Below, piece by piece: positions 30,429 to 40,276 of a DNA stretch of 64,000 nucleotides. The stretch is from Actinomyces sp. ZJ308 (GTDB taxonomy: Bacteria > Actinomycetota > Actinomycetes > Actinomycetales > Actinomycetaceae). Below the pieces are notes generated by a model. It ran no database searches. It worked only from the letters and a program-made list of their open reading frames with translations, and had not been told where the DNA came from. The position numbers were made by a program, and so were the translations under genes. The stretch is from contig NZ_JAAIJY010000005.1 in assembly GCF_011752065.1 (NCBI RefSeq), positions 115,866 through 179,865 of the forward strand, in the 5' to 3' direction. The first letter of the stretch is position 1; each line of letters begins with the position of its first letter.

Positions 30429-32320
30429 GCCCCGTTCCTTCCAGCCGAGCCGGTATGAGCTGTGACGGCCTCGTGAGCCTTGAGGAGGACGTCCTCGCTG
30501 GGAGCCTGCACCCTTACGGGCCTGGCGACGTCGTCGAGCAGGACGAGACGCAGCCGACCGCCACGAACCTTCTTGTCGCTCAGCATCGCCGCCTTGAGCT
30601 CCTCCCACCGGCCGCGGCCCTCGGGGAAGGAGACGGGCAGACCGACCGCCTCGAAACTCTGACGGTGCAGCGCCAGCGCGTCGCTGCTCAGGTTGCCGCT
30701 GCGGTGGGCGACCTCGGCGGCGAAGACACAGCCCACGGCGACGGCCTCTCCGTGCCGCCAGGAGTACCCGGTGACCTTCTCGATCGCATGAGCGTAGGTG
30801 TGCCCGTAGTTGAGGATCTCCCGCAGCCCCGCCTCGGTGAGGTCCTCCCCCACGACGGCGGCCTTGACCGCGACCGAACGGGCCACCAGGTCGGCCAGGA
30901 CCGGGGAGTCCCAGGCCAGGCAGTCGGCGGGCTCGGCCAGGACGCGATCGAGGATGACCGGGTCGGCGATGAGCCCGCACTTGACGACCTCGCCGAGCCC
31001 TGCCCGCAGCTCGGCGACCGGCAGGGTCGACAGCGTATCCAGGTCGGCGATCACGGCGGCCGGTGGGTGGAAGGCGCCTACCAGGTTCTTACCTGCCGGA
31101 GTGTCGATCCCCGTCTTGCCGCCGACGGCGGCGTCCACCATGGCCAGCAGGGTCGTGGGCACCTGCACCACAGGCACTCCACGCAGCCAGGTGGCGGCCG
31201 CGAAACCGGCCAGGTCCGTTGCCGCTCCGCCACCGAGACCGATCACGAGTCCGTCACGCCCCAGGCGGAAGGAACCGAGCCGCTCCCACAGGTGCTCCAG
31301 GACGCGTGCCCTCTTGGCCGCCTCGCCGTCGGGCACCTCGATCCGAAGCACACGCAATCCCTGGGAGACGAGCTGCGTCTCGATGCCGGCGGCGCGTTCT
31401 GCCAGGGCCTTGGCATGGATGAGGGCGACGCCTCCGGCGCCTGCGCCCGGAGCATCCCGGACGACACGGTCCAGGTCGGTCAGAAGCCCGTGGCCGATGA
31501 GCACATCGTAGGAGCGGTCACCGGAGACGGTGACACGTCTGGAGCCGCTGCGGGTCTCGGGTGTCCCGGACGGCCGGATGCGGCGGCGCTGGGGTGAGCC
31601 GCCGGGGGCCGTCGCCGAGGCCGTCGGACTGTCCGCCATGGGTGCCAGGACTTTGACCGCCTGGGGCGTGTGGACCCCGAGGGCCACGAGAATGAGGGCG
31701 GCGACCTGCTGGGGGCTGAGCCCGTCGGTGGGCACGGTCAGGGTCGCCACCTCGGAGTACAGCGCTGAGCGCTGCGCGTGAAGCGCCTCCATCCGTGCCA
31801 GGACGCCGTCGTGCTCACCGCGGCTCTCACCAGGGTTCTCGCCGTAGTTCTCATCATGGCTCTCACTGCGCTGCCGGGCGGCGCGCGTCTGGTCGGAGTC
31901 GGCGTCCGGTGTCATGAGGGGACGGCCTGCGCCATCGCCCACGTGCCTGGCGGCCGTGCGCGGGGAGGCCGACAGGTGGATGACGGTGTGACCGCGCAGC
32001 AGCTCGCGGTTCTCGGGGCGCAGCACTGCTCCCCCGCCCAGGGCGATGACACCCTGGGCGGCCGCCGGTGAGTCCAGGACGGCCCGCATGGCCCGGTGCT
32101 CACGGTCGCGGAAGCCCTCCTCCCCCTCTATGGAGAAGATCTCGGGGATCGTCATCCGGGCACGACGGCGGATCTCGGCATCGGTGTCGGTGACCTGGAC
32201 ACCCAGGGCCTGGGCCAGGAGGCGGGCCTGGGTGGTCTTGCCCGCACCGGGCAGTCCCACCAGCACCAGGGGCAGCTGGTCGTCGCGCAAGGCGATGGTC
32301 GGAACGTGCTTCCAGGTCAT
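30425..32320 (-). CDS. aroKB: bifunctional shikimate kinase / 3-dehydroquinate synthase (AroK-AroB fusion)
   Basis: 631 residues. The AroK half (about 1-190) has LVGLPGAGKTTQARLLAQAL, TDTDAEIRRRARM, GEEGFRDREHRA and VIALGGGAVLR, all intact. The AroB half (about 265-631) has GLGGGAATDLAGFAAATWLR, VPTTLLAMVDAAVGGKTGID, NYGHTYAHAIE and HGEAVAVG with zinc-site residues. One enzyme thus does shikimate steps 2 and 5. The linker holds a Gly-Glu-Asn/Ser repeat (ENYGENPGESRGEHDG). The ATG at 32320 is chosen for its GGGAG site; the frame is open further upstream through an 85-bp GGTGAG-rich stretch. Confidence 0.94.
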   Translation of the reverse strand: MTWKHVPTIALRDDQLPLVLVGLPGAGKTTQARLLAQALGVQVTDTDAEIRRRARMTIPEIFSIEGEEGFRDREHRAMRAVLDSPAAAQGVIALGGGAVLRPENRELLRGHTVIHLSASPRTAARHVGDGAGRPLMTPDADSDQTRAARQRSESHDENYGENPGESRGEHDGVLARMEALHAQRSALYSEVATLTVPTDGLSPQQVAALILVALGVHTPQAVKVLAPMADSPTASATAPGGSPQRRRIRPSGTPETRSGSRRVTVSGDRSYDVLIGHGLLTDLDRVVRDAPGAGAGGVALIHAKALAERAAGIETQLVSQGLRVLRIEVPDGEAAKRARVLEHLWERLGSFRLGRDGLVIGLGGGAATDLAGFAAATWLRGVPVVQVPTTLLAMVDAAVGGKTGIDTPAGKNLVGAFHPPAAVIADLDTLSTLPVAELRAGLGEVVKCGLIADPVILDRVLAEPADCLAWDSPVLADLVARSVAVKAAVVGEDLTEAGLREILNYGHTYAHAIEKVTGYSWRHGEAVAVGCVFAAEVAHRSGNLSSDALALHRQSFEAVGLPVSFPEGRGRWEELKAAMLSDKKVRGGRLRLVLLDDVARPVRVQAPSEDVLLKAHEAVTAHTGSAGRNGA

Positions 32321-32405
32321 GATCGTGTCTCCCTCACCATTGAGCTCACCGTGGACACCAGTATCGCGCTCACCGCCCGACTCACCACTCGGTTCACCGC
32401 CGTGA
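32321..32405 (-). repeat. GGTGAG-rich spacer between aroC and aroKB
   Basis: On the minus strand this 85-bp spacer has several irregular copies of GGTGAG/GGTGAA (for example GGCGGTGAACCGAGTGGTGA). The frame is open through it and would read Gly-Glu repeats if translated, like the repeat in the AroK-AroB linker. Each unit also resembles a ribosome site. Confidence 0.5.
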
Positions 32406-33626
32406 TCACCACTGCGTCCGCTCCGCGATGCGGGCCAGGTAGCTCTCAAGGTTGCGTCGGGCCTCAGCCACCGAGTCGCCACCGGTCTTGTCCAGGAGAA
32501 GATCGGCCAGAACCAGGGCGGTCATGGCCTGGGCGATGACGGCACCGGGCACGACGGCGCACACGTCGGAGCGCTGGTGCAGCCCGGTGGCCGCCTCACC
32601 GGTGGCCATGTCGACGGTGCGCAGGGCCCGAGGCACCGTGGAGATCGGCTTGAAGGCGGCCCGCACCCGAATCGCGGAGCCGTTCGAGATTCCGCCCTCG
32701 ATGCCGCCGGCACGGTTCGTGGCCCGCGTGAGCTCCCCGGAGGCGACCGAGACGATCTCGTCGTGAGCGGCCGAGCCGCGCCTGGCCGCCTCAGCGAAGC
32801 CATCACCGATCTCGACGCCCTTGACGGCCTGAATACCCATGAGCGCGGCCGCGAGCCGGGCGTCAAGGCGGCGATCGGCCGAGACGTGGCTGCCCAGCCC
32901 CACCGGGACACCGGTGGCGACGACCTCGACGACGCCGCCCAGAGTGTCCCCGTCCTTCTTGGTGGCGTCGATCTCGGCGACCATGGCGGCGCTGGTGGCG
33001 GGATCCGTGCAGCGCACGGGGTCGTCGTCGAGACGCTCGGTGTCGTCAGCGGTGGGAGGGGGGACATCGTCGGGCAGGGCGACGGCTCCGATGCGCACGA
33101 CATGGCTGACCAGCCGGATACCGGCGACCTGCTCCAGGACGGCCTCGGCCAGCGCCCCCAGCGCCACCCGGGCGGCGGTCTCACGGGCCGAGGCCCGTTC
33201 CAGAACCGGTCGCGCCTCATCCAGGTCGTACTTGAGCATGCCGGGAAGGTCCGCGTGCCCGGGCCGGGGGCGAGTCAGGGGACGGTTGCGAGCGATCTCG
33301 CGCTCGTCGCCGGTGCCTGCGTCGATGAGCAGGTCACGCGGGTCCACCGGATCGGCACTCATGACCGTGGACCACTTGGGCCACTCGGAGTTGCCGATCT
33401 GCAGCGCGATGGGGCTGCCGATGGTGCTGCCGTGGCGGATTCCGCCCAGTATCCGCAGCTCATCGCGCTCGAAGGCCTGGCGGGCGCCCCGCCCGTGCCC
33501 CAGACGACGGCGGGCCAGCGCGGCCCGGATCTCCTCGCTGGAGATCCGCACACCTGCGGGAACGCCCTCCATCACCGCGGTCAGGGCCTCGCCGTGGGAC
33601 TCCCCGGCCGTCATCCATCGAAGCAT
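32406..33626 (-). CDS. aroC: chorismate synthase
   Basis: 406 residues. It makes chorismate from EPSP using reduced FMN, the last shikimate step. [37 protein letters not shown] and [20 protein letters not shown] are diagnostic signatures; GIEGGISNG and the basic loops are present. Normal length. It lies between aroE and the aroKB fusion in the usual order. Confidence 0.97.
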   Translation of the reverse strand: MLRWMTAGESHGEALTAVMEGVPAGVRISSEEIRAALARRRLGHGRGARQAFERDELRILGGIRHGSTIGSPIALQIGNSEWPKWSTVMSADPVDPRDLLIDAGTGDEREIARNRPLTRPRPGHADLPGMLKYDLDEARPVLERASARETAARVALGALAEAVLEQVAGIRLVSHVVRIGAVALPDDVPPPTADDTERLDDDPVRCTDPATSAAMVAEIDATKKDGDTLGGVVEVVATGVPVGLGSHVSADRRLDARLAAALMGIQAVKGVEIGDGFAEAARRGSAAHDEIVSVASGELTRATNRAGGIEGGISNGSAIRVRAAFKPISTVPRALRTVDMATGEAATGLHQRSDVCAVVPGAVIAQAMTALVLADLLLDKTGGDSVAEARRNLESYLARIAERTQW

Positions 33627-33734
33627 GAGACAGATACTCTCACACCCTCACGGTGTCTCCGCTGCGCCGCATCGTAGATCGCCCACCCGGTGGGAGTCAG
33701 TCAGTGACGGGGACTGAGGACCCTGTCAGGACTG

Positions 33735-34670
33735 TCAGGGCTGAGTCGTCAGTGCTGACAGGAGCGCCGTGCGCATGGGCTCGATGTCCGGCTGCTTCCC
33801 GGTCATGAGCTGGACCTGGGGCACGGCCTGGTGCAGGAGCATGAGCCACCCCGGGGCGACGGCTCCCCCGCCGCGCGCCCAGACCTCGGCGATCTGCGTG
33901 GGCCAGGGGGCGTAGACGACGTCGAGCATGAGAGCTCCAGGCCGGGTTCCGCCCGAGCGGTCCAAGATCTCATCCAGCGGACCGGCCAGAGGGTCCGCCG
34001 CCCCTGCGGGCAGGGTGGAGACGACGACGTCGGCCACGGCCAGGCGCCGCGCCACCTCGGTGTGAGAAGCCGGGTCGGTCGGTTTCCAGGTGAGAGCCTC
34101 GACGCCCAGCCCCATGCGGTGCGCGGCACTGAGCGCCCGGCCGGGGCCGGCGTGGCGGCGTGCGGCGACGGTGATATGGCCGGCCCCGAGCTCGCCGAGC
34201 GCCGCCAGCGCCGAGCAGGCGGTGGCGCCAGACCCGAGGACCACGGCCCGGCCGACACGGGGGAGGCTGTGGGCGGCGCCTGTGATCGTCTGGCCGGCGG
34301 TCTCCCGCAGCGCACCGACGATGCCGGCGACGTCGGTGTTGAAGCCCGCCAGGAGCGCCTCCCCTGCGCCGCTGCGCTGGGCGACCACCGTGTTGACCGC
34401 TCCTACGGCCTCGGCCAGGGGATCGATGACGTCCAGGTGTGTCAGGAGAGCCTGCTTGTGGGGCATGGTCACGCTCAGGCCCGCCCAGATCGGCCCGGTC
34501 TCAGCCGGGGCGGCCAGCTCGTCGAGCAGCCCCGGCAGAGCCTCGGGTTCTGTCTCGCGGTGTTCATAGGACCAGTCGCTCAGGCCGAGCCCGGTGTAGG
34601 CGGCCCGGTGCAGAACGGGAGACAGCGAGTGGTTCACCGGCATACCGATGACGGCGGCTCGGCGGCGCAA
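33735..34670 (-). CDS. aroE: shikimate 5-dehydrogenase
   Basis: 311 residues. NADPH reduction of 3-dehydroshikimate. MPVNHSLSPVLHRAAYTGLG, the catalytic Lys in SVTMPHKQALLTH, the shikimate-site NTVV and FNTDVAG, and the dinucleotide loop VVLGSGATACSALAAL are present. The TTG at 34670 is preferred because a GGAGG site lies 8 nt before it and LRRRAAVIG is the usual N-terminus; a GTG at 34694 overlapping the mltG stop is the alternative. Confidence 0.93.
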   Translation of the reverse strand: MRRRAAVIGMPVNHSLSPVLHRAAYTGLGLSDWSYEHRETEPEALPGLLDELAAPAETGPIWAGLSVTMPHKQALLTHLDVIDPLAEAVGAVNTVVAQRSGAGEALLAGFNTDVAGIVGALRETAGQTITGAAHSLPRVGRAVVLGSGATACSALAALGELGAGHITVAARRHAGPGRALSAAHRMGLGVEALTWKPTDPASHTEVARRLAVADVVVSTLPAGAADPLAGPLDEILDRSGGTRPGALMLDVVYAPWPTQIAEVWARGGGAVAPGWLMLLHQAVPQVQLMTGKQPDIEPMRTALLSALTTQP

Positions 34671-34686
34671 CCCTACGCCCTCCGTG

Positions 34687-35901
34687 TCATCCACTCTTCT
34701 TCTTTCCGCCGTTGCAGATCTCCTCGTTGTTCTTGCAGTACTCGTCGAGCTTCTTGGTGTTGGCGGCCTGCTCCTCGCTTGTGGAGGAGAACAGGGTCTC
34801 CCCGGTCTCGAGGTTGACCGTGACGAAGTAGAGCCAGCTTCCGGCCGGCGGGTTGAGAACCGCCTTGATGGCCTCCTCGCTGGGACTGCCGATCGGTCCC
34901 GGGGGGAGCCCCTGGTGCACGTAGGTGTTGTACGCGTTGTTCGCGTCCCCCAGCTCGGTGGAGCTGGGGATACCACCGAAGCGCCCCAGACCGTACTGCA
35001 CCGTCGAGTCCATCTGGAGCTTGCCCTGAGTCTCTCCGTCCACCTGGGCCAGGCGGTTCTCGATGACCCGTGCCACCTGCCCGTAGTACTTGGGGTCGTT
35101 GACCTCGCGCTCGACGATGGAGGCCTTGGTCAGGACCGCCTGGTAGTCCTCCTTGGCAACCTTGAGGTCATTGAGCTGGGTCTGGGTGCGGGAGACCATC
35201 TGCTTGACCAGGTCCGTGGGGGTCGCGTTCTCGGTGACGTCGTAGGTCCCCGGAGCGAGCCAGCCCTCGACGTTGCCGCCGGCCTCGGCCGGCAGACCGA
35301 TGGACGCGGTGTCGGCGTATGCCGCCTCGATCTGCTCATCGGTGAAGTTGGATACCTGCTTGAGCCGGTCCTTGACGATCTGCTTGGTGTTGCCCGCAGA
35401 GACCGTCAGGGTGTGGTCGCCCTTGGTCTCGGGATCGAGCAGCGCCTGAAGCGCGGCGTTGGCGGACATCCTCTTCTTGAGCTTGTAGGTGCCCGGCTGG
35501 ATCGTGTTGCCCTTCGGATTGTTCTTCACCGCGTTGGTGAAGGCCTTACCGGAGGCGACGACGCCCTTCTCCTGAAGGATGTCGCCGATATCCAGTCCCG
35601 AGGCCCCGTCGGGGATCGTCACTGTGACCTCGCCCTCGCCGTTGCCCTGGTAGTCCTCGGCGCGGGTGGACTGAGCGGAGGCGTCTCGCATGATTCCGAT
35701 GGCCTTGTAGCCCAGGACGCCGACGGCCGCGAGGATGATGACGATGACCAGGCTCGTCAGCCAGTGCCGGCGCCGCTTGCGCTGACGGCGCTCGACCTTC
35801 TCCATGCGTCGTTGCTTACGACTCTTGGGCTTCTCTGTGGCGTCACCAGCATCTTCATCGCGCTGGATGCCGAGCTCGGCGAAGAAATCGTCGTGGCTCA
35901 C
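34687..35901 (-). CDS. mltG: endolytic murein transglycosylase MltG
   Basis: 404 residues. A basic cytoplasmic tail (SRKQRRMEKVERRQRKRRR) precedes one membrane helix (LVIVIILAAVGVLGYKAIG), then a LysM-like region and the YceG domain. The catalytic Glu is in LTKASIVEREVNDPKYYGQV, with ARVIENRLAQ and QMDSTVQYGLGR following. It cuts nascent glycan strands at the membrane. It overlaps ruvX by 4 bp, the usual alaS-ruvX-mltG-aroE order in actinobacteria. Confidence 0.93.
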   Translation of the reverse strand: MSHDDFFAELGIQRDEDAGDATEKPKSRKQRRMEKVERRQRKRRRHWLTSLVIVIILAAVGVLGYKAIGIMRDASAQSTRAEDYQGNGEGEVTVTIPDGASGLDIGDILQEKGVVASGKAFTNAVKNNPKGNTIQPGTYKLKKRMSANAALQALLDPETKGDHTLTVSAGNTKQIVKDRLKQVSNFTDEQIEAAYADTASIGLPAEAGGNVEGWLAPGTYDVTENATPTDLVKQMVSRTQTQLNDLKVAKEDYQAVLTKASIVEREVNDPKYYGQVARVIENRLAQVDGETQGKLQMDSTVQYGLGRFGGIPSSTELGDANNAYNTYVHQGLPPGPIGSPSEEAIKAVLNPPAGSWLYFVTVNLETGETLFSSTSEEQAANTKKLDEYCKNNEEICNGGKKKSG

Positions 35902-36413
35902 GCTCTGCCTCTCTTGATCGGGGGGACTCGCTCACCGGCCGGAACCCCGGACATCCGCTCGGTTGTGATGGCCTGTTCAAGGATGACGACCGCTGCCGCT
36001 TGGTCGACGATACCGCGAAAGCTCCTCTCCTTCAGACCGGCCGCGTGCAGATCCCGGTGAGCAGTGACGGTGGTGAGCCGCTCGTCGACCATCCTCACGC
36101 ACACCTGCCGCGGAAGGAGACTCGCCAGGTCACCGGCCCATCTGCGGGCGTCCCTGGTCGAGCTCGAGCTGCCGCCGCCCATGTGCTTGGGCAGACCGAC
36201 GATCACCTCGAAGGCACCGTGCTCCTCGACGAGGTCAACGGCCTCATCGAGATCAGCACCATAACGGTCCCGCCTGAGAGTTGCCACAGGAAACGACAGG
36301 ATCGCGTCCTGATCGCAACGAGCGACACCGATACGTGCCTTTCCGACGTCGAAGGCGAGTCGCACCCCGGGACGGAACCCCGTGGGAGCCGGATTCGCTG
36401 ATGACTCAGTCAC
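35898..36413 (-). CDS. ruvX: RuvX/YqgF-type Holliday junction resolvase or pre-16S rRNA nuclease
   Basis: 171 residues of the RNase-H-like YqgF family. Motifs: AFDVGKARIGVARCD, VGLPKHMGG, VRMVDERLTTVTAH and IVDQAAAVVILEQAI with the catalytic acidic residues. In E. coli the homologue matures 16S rRNA 5' ends; a recombination role is claimed in mycobacteria. The GTG at 36413 is taken as start, 31 bp after alaS; a later start is possible because the ribosome site is weak. Confidence 0.88.
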   Translation of the reverse strand: MTESSANPAPTGFRPGVRLAFDVGKARIGVARCDQDAILSFPVATLRRDRYGADLDEAVDLVEEHGAFEVIVGLPKHMGGGSSSSTRDARRWAGDLASLLPRQVCVRMVDERLTTVTAHRDLHAAGLKERSFRGIVDQAAAVVILEQAITTERMSGVPAGERVPPIKRGRA

Positions 36414-36444
36414 GTGATCCGCTTGGGAGCAGGGGCTCACCGGA

Positions 36445-39156
36445 TCAGGCCGTGACCTGGTCGGCGACGGCGCGCAGAGCCTCGTCCATGGCCTCGGGGT
36501 TCTGTCCGCCGCCCTGGGCCAGGTCGTCCTTGCCGCCGCCTCCGCCGCCCAGCGCCTGAGCCGCGGCGCGCACGAGTGCGCCGGCACGAATGCCCTGGTC
36601 ACGAGCGCCGGCATTGGTGGCGACCACCACGACCGGGCGTGAGTTGACAACACCACCGACGGCGACCACGGCGGGCTCGGAGTCACCGAGCCGGCTGCGG
36701 ACGTCGAGGGCGAGGGAGCGCACGGCGTCAGCGGATCCGATACTGCCGAGGTCGGCCGAGGCGAGCCTGACCCCGCCGACGCGCGCGGCGTCGGAGACGA
36801 TACCTGCTGCACGTGCGGAAAGGGCGGCATGCTCGGCCGCGGCCAGGCGCTTCTCGGCCTCCTTGAGTCGTGTCATGAGCCCCTCGACGCGCTCGGGCAG
36901 GTCCTCGGGGCGTCCCCCGACCAAGGTGGAGAGCTGAGAGACCAGGGCGTGCTCCTTGGCCTGGTAGCCGTAGGCGCCGTCACCGACGAGAGCGTCGATA
37001 CGACGCACGCCCGAGCCGATCGAGGACTCGCCCACCACCGCGATGCGGCCGATGTGCCCGGTGGTGGGTACGTGAGTCCCGGCGCACAGCTCCTTGGACC
37101 AGTCGCCGCCGATGGAGACGACCCGCACCTCCTTGCCGTACTTCTCCCCGAACAGCGCCATGGCACCCGCAGCACGGGCGGCGTCGATGTCCATGACCTC
37201 ATCGGTCACGGAGAGGTCCTCGGAGAGCTTGGCGTTGACCAGCTCCTCGATGCCGGCGACCTGGTCCCCGGCCAGGGCCGAGCCGTGGCGGAAGTCGAAG
37301 CGCATGCGGGAGGGGGAGTTCTCGCTGCCGGCCTGGGTGGCGTTGTCGGAGACGATCTCGTGGAGCGCCTTGTGCACCATGTGGGTGGAGGTGTGGGCGC
37401 GCGCGATCGCCAGGCGACGGGCCGCGTCAATCTGGGCGAAGACCTTCTCCCCCACCGCGATCGTGCCCTCGGTCAGGGTGCCGCGGTGGACGTGCAGACC
37501 CTTGACGGGGGCCTGGACGTCATTGACCTCGACGGTACCTCCGTCGGCCAGGCGAATGGTGCCCTGGTCGGCGAGCTGACCGCCCATCTCGGCGTAGAAG
37601 GGGGTCCGGTCGAGGATGACCTCGACGTCGGCCGGGGCGGTGACGACGCTCTGCGGGACGCCATCGACGATGAGTCCGGTGACCGTTCCCTCGGCGGAGG
37701 AGTCGGTGTAGCCCAGGAAGGCCGAACCGCCGCCCATCTCCTTCTCCAGCTCACGGAAGACACGGATGTCGGCGTGCCCGGTCTTCTTGGCGCGTGCGTC
37801 GGCCCGGGCGCGCTCCTTCTGCTCGTTCATGAGGCTGCGGAAGGCGCTCTCATCGACGTCGACCCCCTGCTCGGCCGCCATCTCCAGGGTGAGGTCGATG
37901 GGGAAGCCGTAGGTGTCGTGCAGCTCGAAGGCGCTCCTGCCGGACACCAGCGGGCGCCCGGTTTTTCCTGCGTCCTTCTTGGCCGAGGCCACCGCGGTGT
38001 CCAGGATCGTGGTGCCGGCGGCCAGGGTGCGCCTGAAGGCGTCCTCCTCGCCGTAGGCGACCTCCGAGATGGTGCTCCAGCCGGACTCGAGCTCGGGGTA
38101 GGAGGCCTTCATCGCGTCCTTGGAGGCGGTCAGCAGGGTGGGCATGGTCGCCTCGTCGACGCCGAGCAGGCGCATGGAGCGGACAGCCCGTCGGATGAGC
38201 CGGCGCAGGACGTAACCGCGCCCGTCGTTGCCGGGTCGTACACCGTCGGAGATGAGCATGAGGGCCGAGCGCACGTGGTCGGCCACGATCCTCATGCGCA
38301 CGTCGTCGTGATAGGCGTCCCCGGCCTGGGGACCGGCGGTGCCTCGGCCGTAGCTCTTGCCGGAGAGCTCCTCGGCGACCTTGATGACGGGGAAGACCTC
38401 ATCGATCTCATACATGTTGGGCTTGTCCTGCATGATGAAGGCGAGGCGCTCCAGGCCGGCACCGGTGTCGATGGCCGTCTGGTCGAGCTTGCCCAGGAGC
38501 TCGAAGTCGTGTCCCTTGCCCTCTCCACGAAGGAACTCGTCGAAGACCAGGTTCCAGATCTCCAGGAAGCGGTCGCCCTGGGTGTCGACGGCGGGGCCGC
38601 CGTCGGGACCGTAGGCGTGGCCGCGGTCGTAGTGGATCTCGCAGCAGGAGCCGGCCGGTCCGGGCTGGCCGGTCGACCAGGAGATGTCCTTGAAGGGGAG
38701 CAGCTGGATGCGTTCGGCGGGGACACCGATCTCCCGGGTCCAGTAGTCGAAGGAGACCTTGTCCTCCTCCCAGATCGTCATCCACAGCCGGTCCCCGTCC
38801 AGACCGTAGCCGCCCTGATCGCGGTTGCCGGTCAGCAGGCCCCAGGCGTAGGAGATGGCCCCCTCCTTGAAGTAGTCGCCGAAGGAGAAGTTGCCGTTCA
38901 TCTGGAAGAAGGTGCCGTGGCGCGTGGTGACGCCGACGTTGTCGATGTCATTGGTACGGATGCACTTCTGCACCGAGGCCGCCCGGGGCCAGGGGGCCTC
39001 CTCCGTACCCAGGATGTAGGGGATGAAGGGCACCATGCCCGCCACGGTGAACAGGATGGAGGGCTCGGGCGACACCAGGGAGACCGAGGGCCGGATCTCG
39101 TGCTCGTTCGCGGCGAAGTAGTCCAGCCAGCGGCTGCGGATCTCGGATGTGCGCAT
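36445..39156 (-). CDS. alaS: alanyl-tRNA synthetase
   Basis: 903 residues, usual length. The class II core (WLDYFAANEHEIRPSVSLV, FQMNGNFSFGDYFKEGAI), the editing site HTSTHMVHKAL plus CAGTHVPTTGHIG with its zinc ligands, and the C-terminal C-Ala domain ending in LGGGGGGKDDLAQGGG are all recognisable. A GGATGAGG ribosome site precedes the ATG. No T-box-like leader was found in the 227 bp before it. Confidence 0.97.
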   Translation of the reverse strand: MRTSEIRSRWLDYFAANEHEIRPSVSLVSPEPSILFTVAGMVPFIPYILGTEEAPWPRAASVQKCIRTNDIDNVGVTTRHGTFFQMNGNFSFGDYFKEGAISYAWGLLTGNRDQGGYGLDGDRLWMTIWEEDKVSFDYWTREIGVPAERIQLLPFKDISWSTGQPGPAGSCCEIHYDRGHAYGPDGGPAVDTQGDRFLEIWNLVFDEFLRGEGKGHDFELLGKLDQTAIDTGAGLERLAFIMQDKPNMYEIDEVFPVIKVAEELSGKSYGRGTAGPQAGDAYHDDVRMRIVADHVRSALMLISDGVRPGNDGRGYVLRRLIRRAVRSMRLLGVDEATMPTLLTASKDAMKASYPELESGWSTISEVAYGEEDAFRRTLAAGTTILDTAVASAKKDAGKTGRPLVSGRSAFELHDTYGFPIDLTLEMAAEQGVDVDESAFRSLMNEQKERARADARAKKTGHADIRVFRELEKEMGGGSAFLGYTDSSAEGTVTGLIVDGVPQSVVTAPADVEVILDRTPFYAEMGGQLADQGTIRLADGGTVEVNDVQAPVKGLHVHRGTLTEGTIAVGEKVFAQIDAARRLAIARAHTSTHMVHKALHEIVSDNATQAGSENSPSRMRFDFRHGSALAGDQVAGIEELVNAKLSEDLSVTDEVMDIDAARAAGAMALFGEKYGKEVRVVSIGGDWSKELCAGTHVPTTGHIGRIAVVGESSIGSGVRRIDALVGDGAYGYQAKEHALVSQLSTLVGGRPEDLPERVEGLMTRLKEAEKRLAAAEHAALSARAAGIVSDAARVGGVRLASADLGSIGSADAVRSLALDVRSRLGDSEPAVVAVGGVVNSRPVVVVATNAGARDQGIRAGALVRAAAQALGGGGGGKDDLAQGGGQNPEAMDEALRAVADQVTA

Positions 39157-39320
39157 GGGGTCCTCATCCTGTTCGAGGTGAGTCCGGGCACTCGGCGCTC
39201 GGGCCGTGTGCCGGGACGTGTGGACGGTGTGGTGTGGTTGACCGGCCCGCCTGGTGGCCGGCGGATCCAGGTGGCCGTGGGCCGGAGCCGATCGGGTTGC
39301 TCCCTGGTGAGCGTACTCCC

Positions 39321-39367
39321 ACGCCGGGGCGCCCCGAACCTCTCATGGGTCCGGGGCGCCCCGGCGT
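39321..39367 (-). terminator. terminator hairpin after rpsD
   Basis: Arms ACGCCGGGGCGCCCCG (39321-39336) and its exact complement (39352-39367) give a 16-bp stem with a 15-nt loop that can pair further. It starts 16 bp after the rpsD stop on the minus strand and lies upstream of alaS. No T-run follows. The rest of the 39157-39383 gap shows no gene. Confidence 0.7.
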
Positions 39368-39383
39368 CAGGTAAGCGTGGGCG

Positions 39384-40007
39384 TCAGCGCGAGTAGTACT
39401 CGACGACCATCTGGACGTCACAGGTCACGGGGACCTCGTCGCGCTTGGGGCGGCGCACCAGCGTGGCTGAGAGCTTCTCGAGGTCCACGTTGAGGTAGTC
39501 CGGGACGGGGGGAAGCACGTCGCGGTGGGCGCCGGCGGCGGCGACCTGGAAGGGGACCATCACCTGGGAGCGGGGACGCACCTGGATGGTCTGGCCCGGC
39601 TTGACGCGGTAGGAGGGGCGGTCCACGACCTTGCCGTCGACGAGGATGTGGCGGTGGACCACGTCCTGGCGGGCCTGGGCGATGGTGCGGGCGATCCCGG
39701 AGCGCAGGACGAGGGCGTCCAGGCGCATCTCGAGCAGCTCGACGAGGGACTCACCGGTCAGGCCCTGGCCGCGACGGGCCTCCTCGAAGACGCGCTGAAG
39801 CTGGGCCTCGCGGATGCCGTACTGGGCGCGCAGGCGCTGCTTCTCCTTGAGGCGCACGGCGTAGTCGGACTCGGTGCGGCGGCGGGCGCGGCCGTGCTCA
39901 CCGGGGCCGTAGGGACGGCGCTCGAAGTAGCGCACGGCCTTGGGGGTCAGCGGAATGCCGAGGGCGCGAGACAGACGCACCTGACGGCGGGAGCGCGAAG
40001 AGCTCAT
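39384..40007 (-). CDS. rpsD: 30S ribosomal protein S4
   Basis: 207 residues. RLSRALGIPLTPKAVRYFERR starts the protein; the S4 domain with MRLDALVLRSGIARTIAQARQ and HILVDGKVVDRPSYRVKPGQ follows. The N-terminal zinc-binding cysteines found in some S4 proteins are absent (C-minus form). An AGGAAAG ribosome site precedes the ATG. It stands alone here between rarA and alaS, the usual actinobacterial place, rather than in the alpha operon. Confidence 0.96.
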   Translation of the reverse strand: MSSSRSRRQVRLSRALGIPLTPKAVRYFERRPYGPGEHGRARRRTESDYAVRLKEKQRLRAQYGIREAQLQRVFEEARRGQGLTGESLVELLEMRLDALVLRSGIARTIAQARQDVVHRHILVDGKVVDRPSYRVKPGQTIQVRPRSQVMVPFQVAAAGAHRDVLPPVPDYLNVDLEKLSATLVRRPKRDEVPVTCDVQMVVEYYSR

Positions 40008-40276
40008 GTGTTTCTTTCCTGTCGGATTGGTGGTCGCACGCCGTGGGCTGGTGCCGACGGCGCGGGGTCAGCCGCGGTTCGGGCCGGGACCCCAGGAGGT
40101 CCGCATCGGCGTGGAGCGGTGGCACCAGCAGGCGGCGCCGATCGTCTCCGATGTGGACAACTCGAGAACTCTAGCGTGCTCACCGGTCAAAACCCATGCC
40201 GGAACCGCCCGGTGTGAGACGGTCCTCAGTGGTGGCTCGGTTGGAGATCTCCGAGGGCATCCGGGCCTACCTCCGC

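Noticed and set aside
30429..30980. Longer N-terminus for the degenerate kinase gene
   Set aside because: It would run through the aroKB gene in another frame and translates to low-complexity Arg/Gly; the TTG overlapping the aroKB stop gives a normal kinase N-terminus.
33627..33734. Possible small gene between aroE and aroC
   Set aside because: Only short GTCAG repeats with no start plus ribosome site; treated as plain spacer.
39157..39383. T-box leader before alaS
   Set aside because: No T-box-like sequence or specifier-loop arrangement was seen; the region is explained by the rpsD terminator and a short alaS leader.
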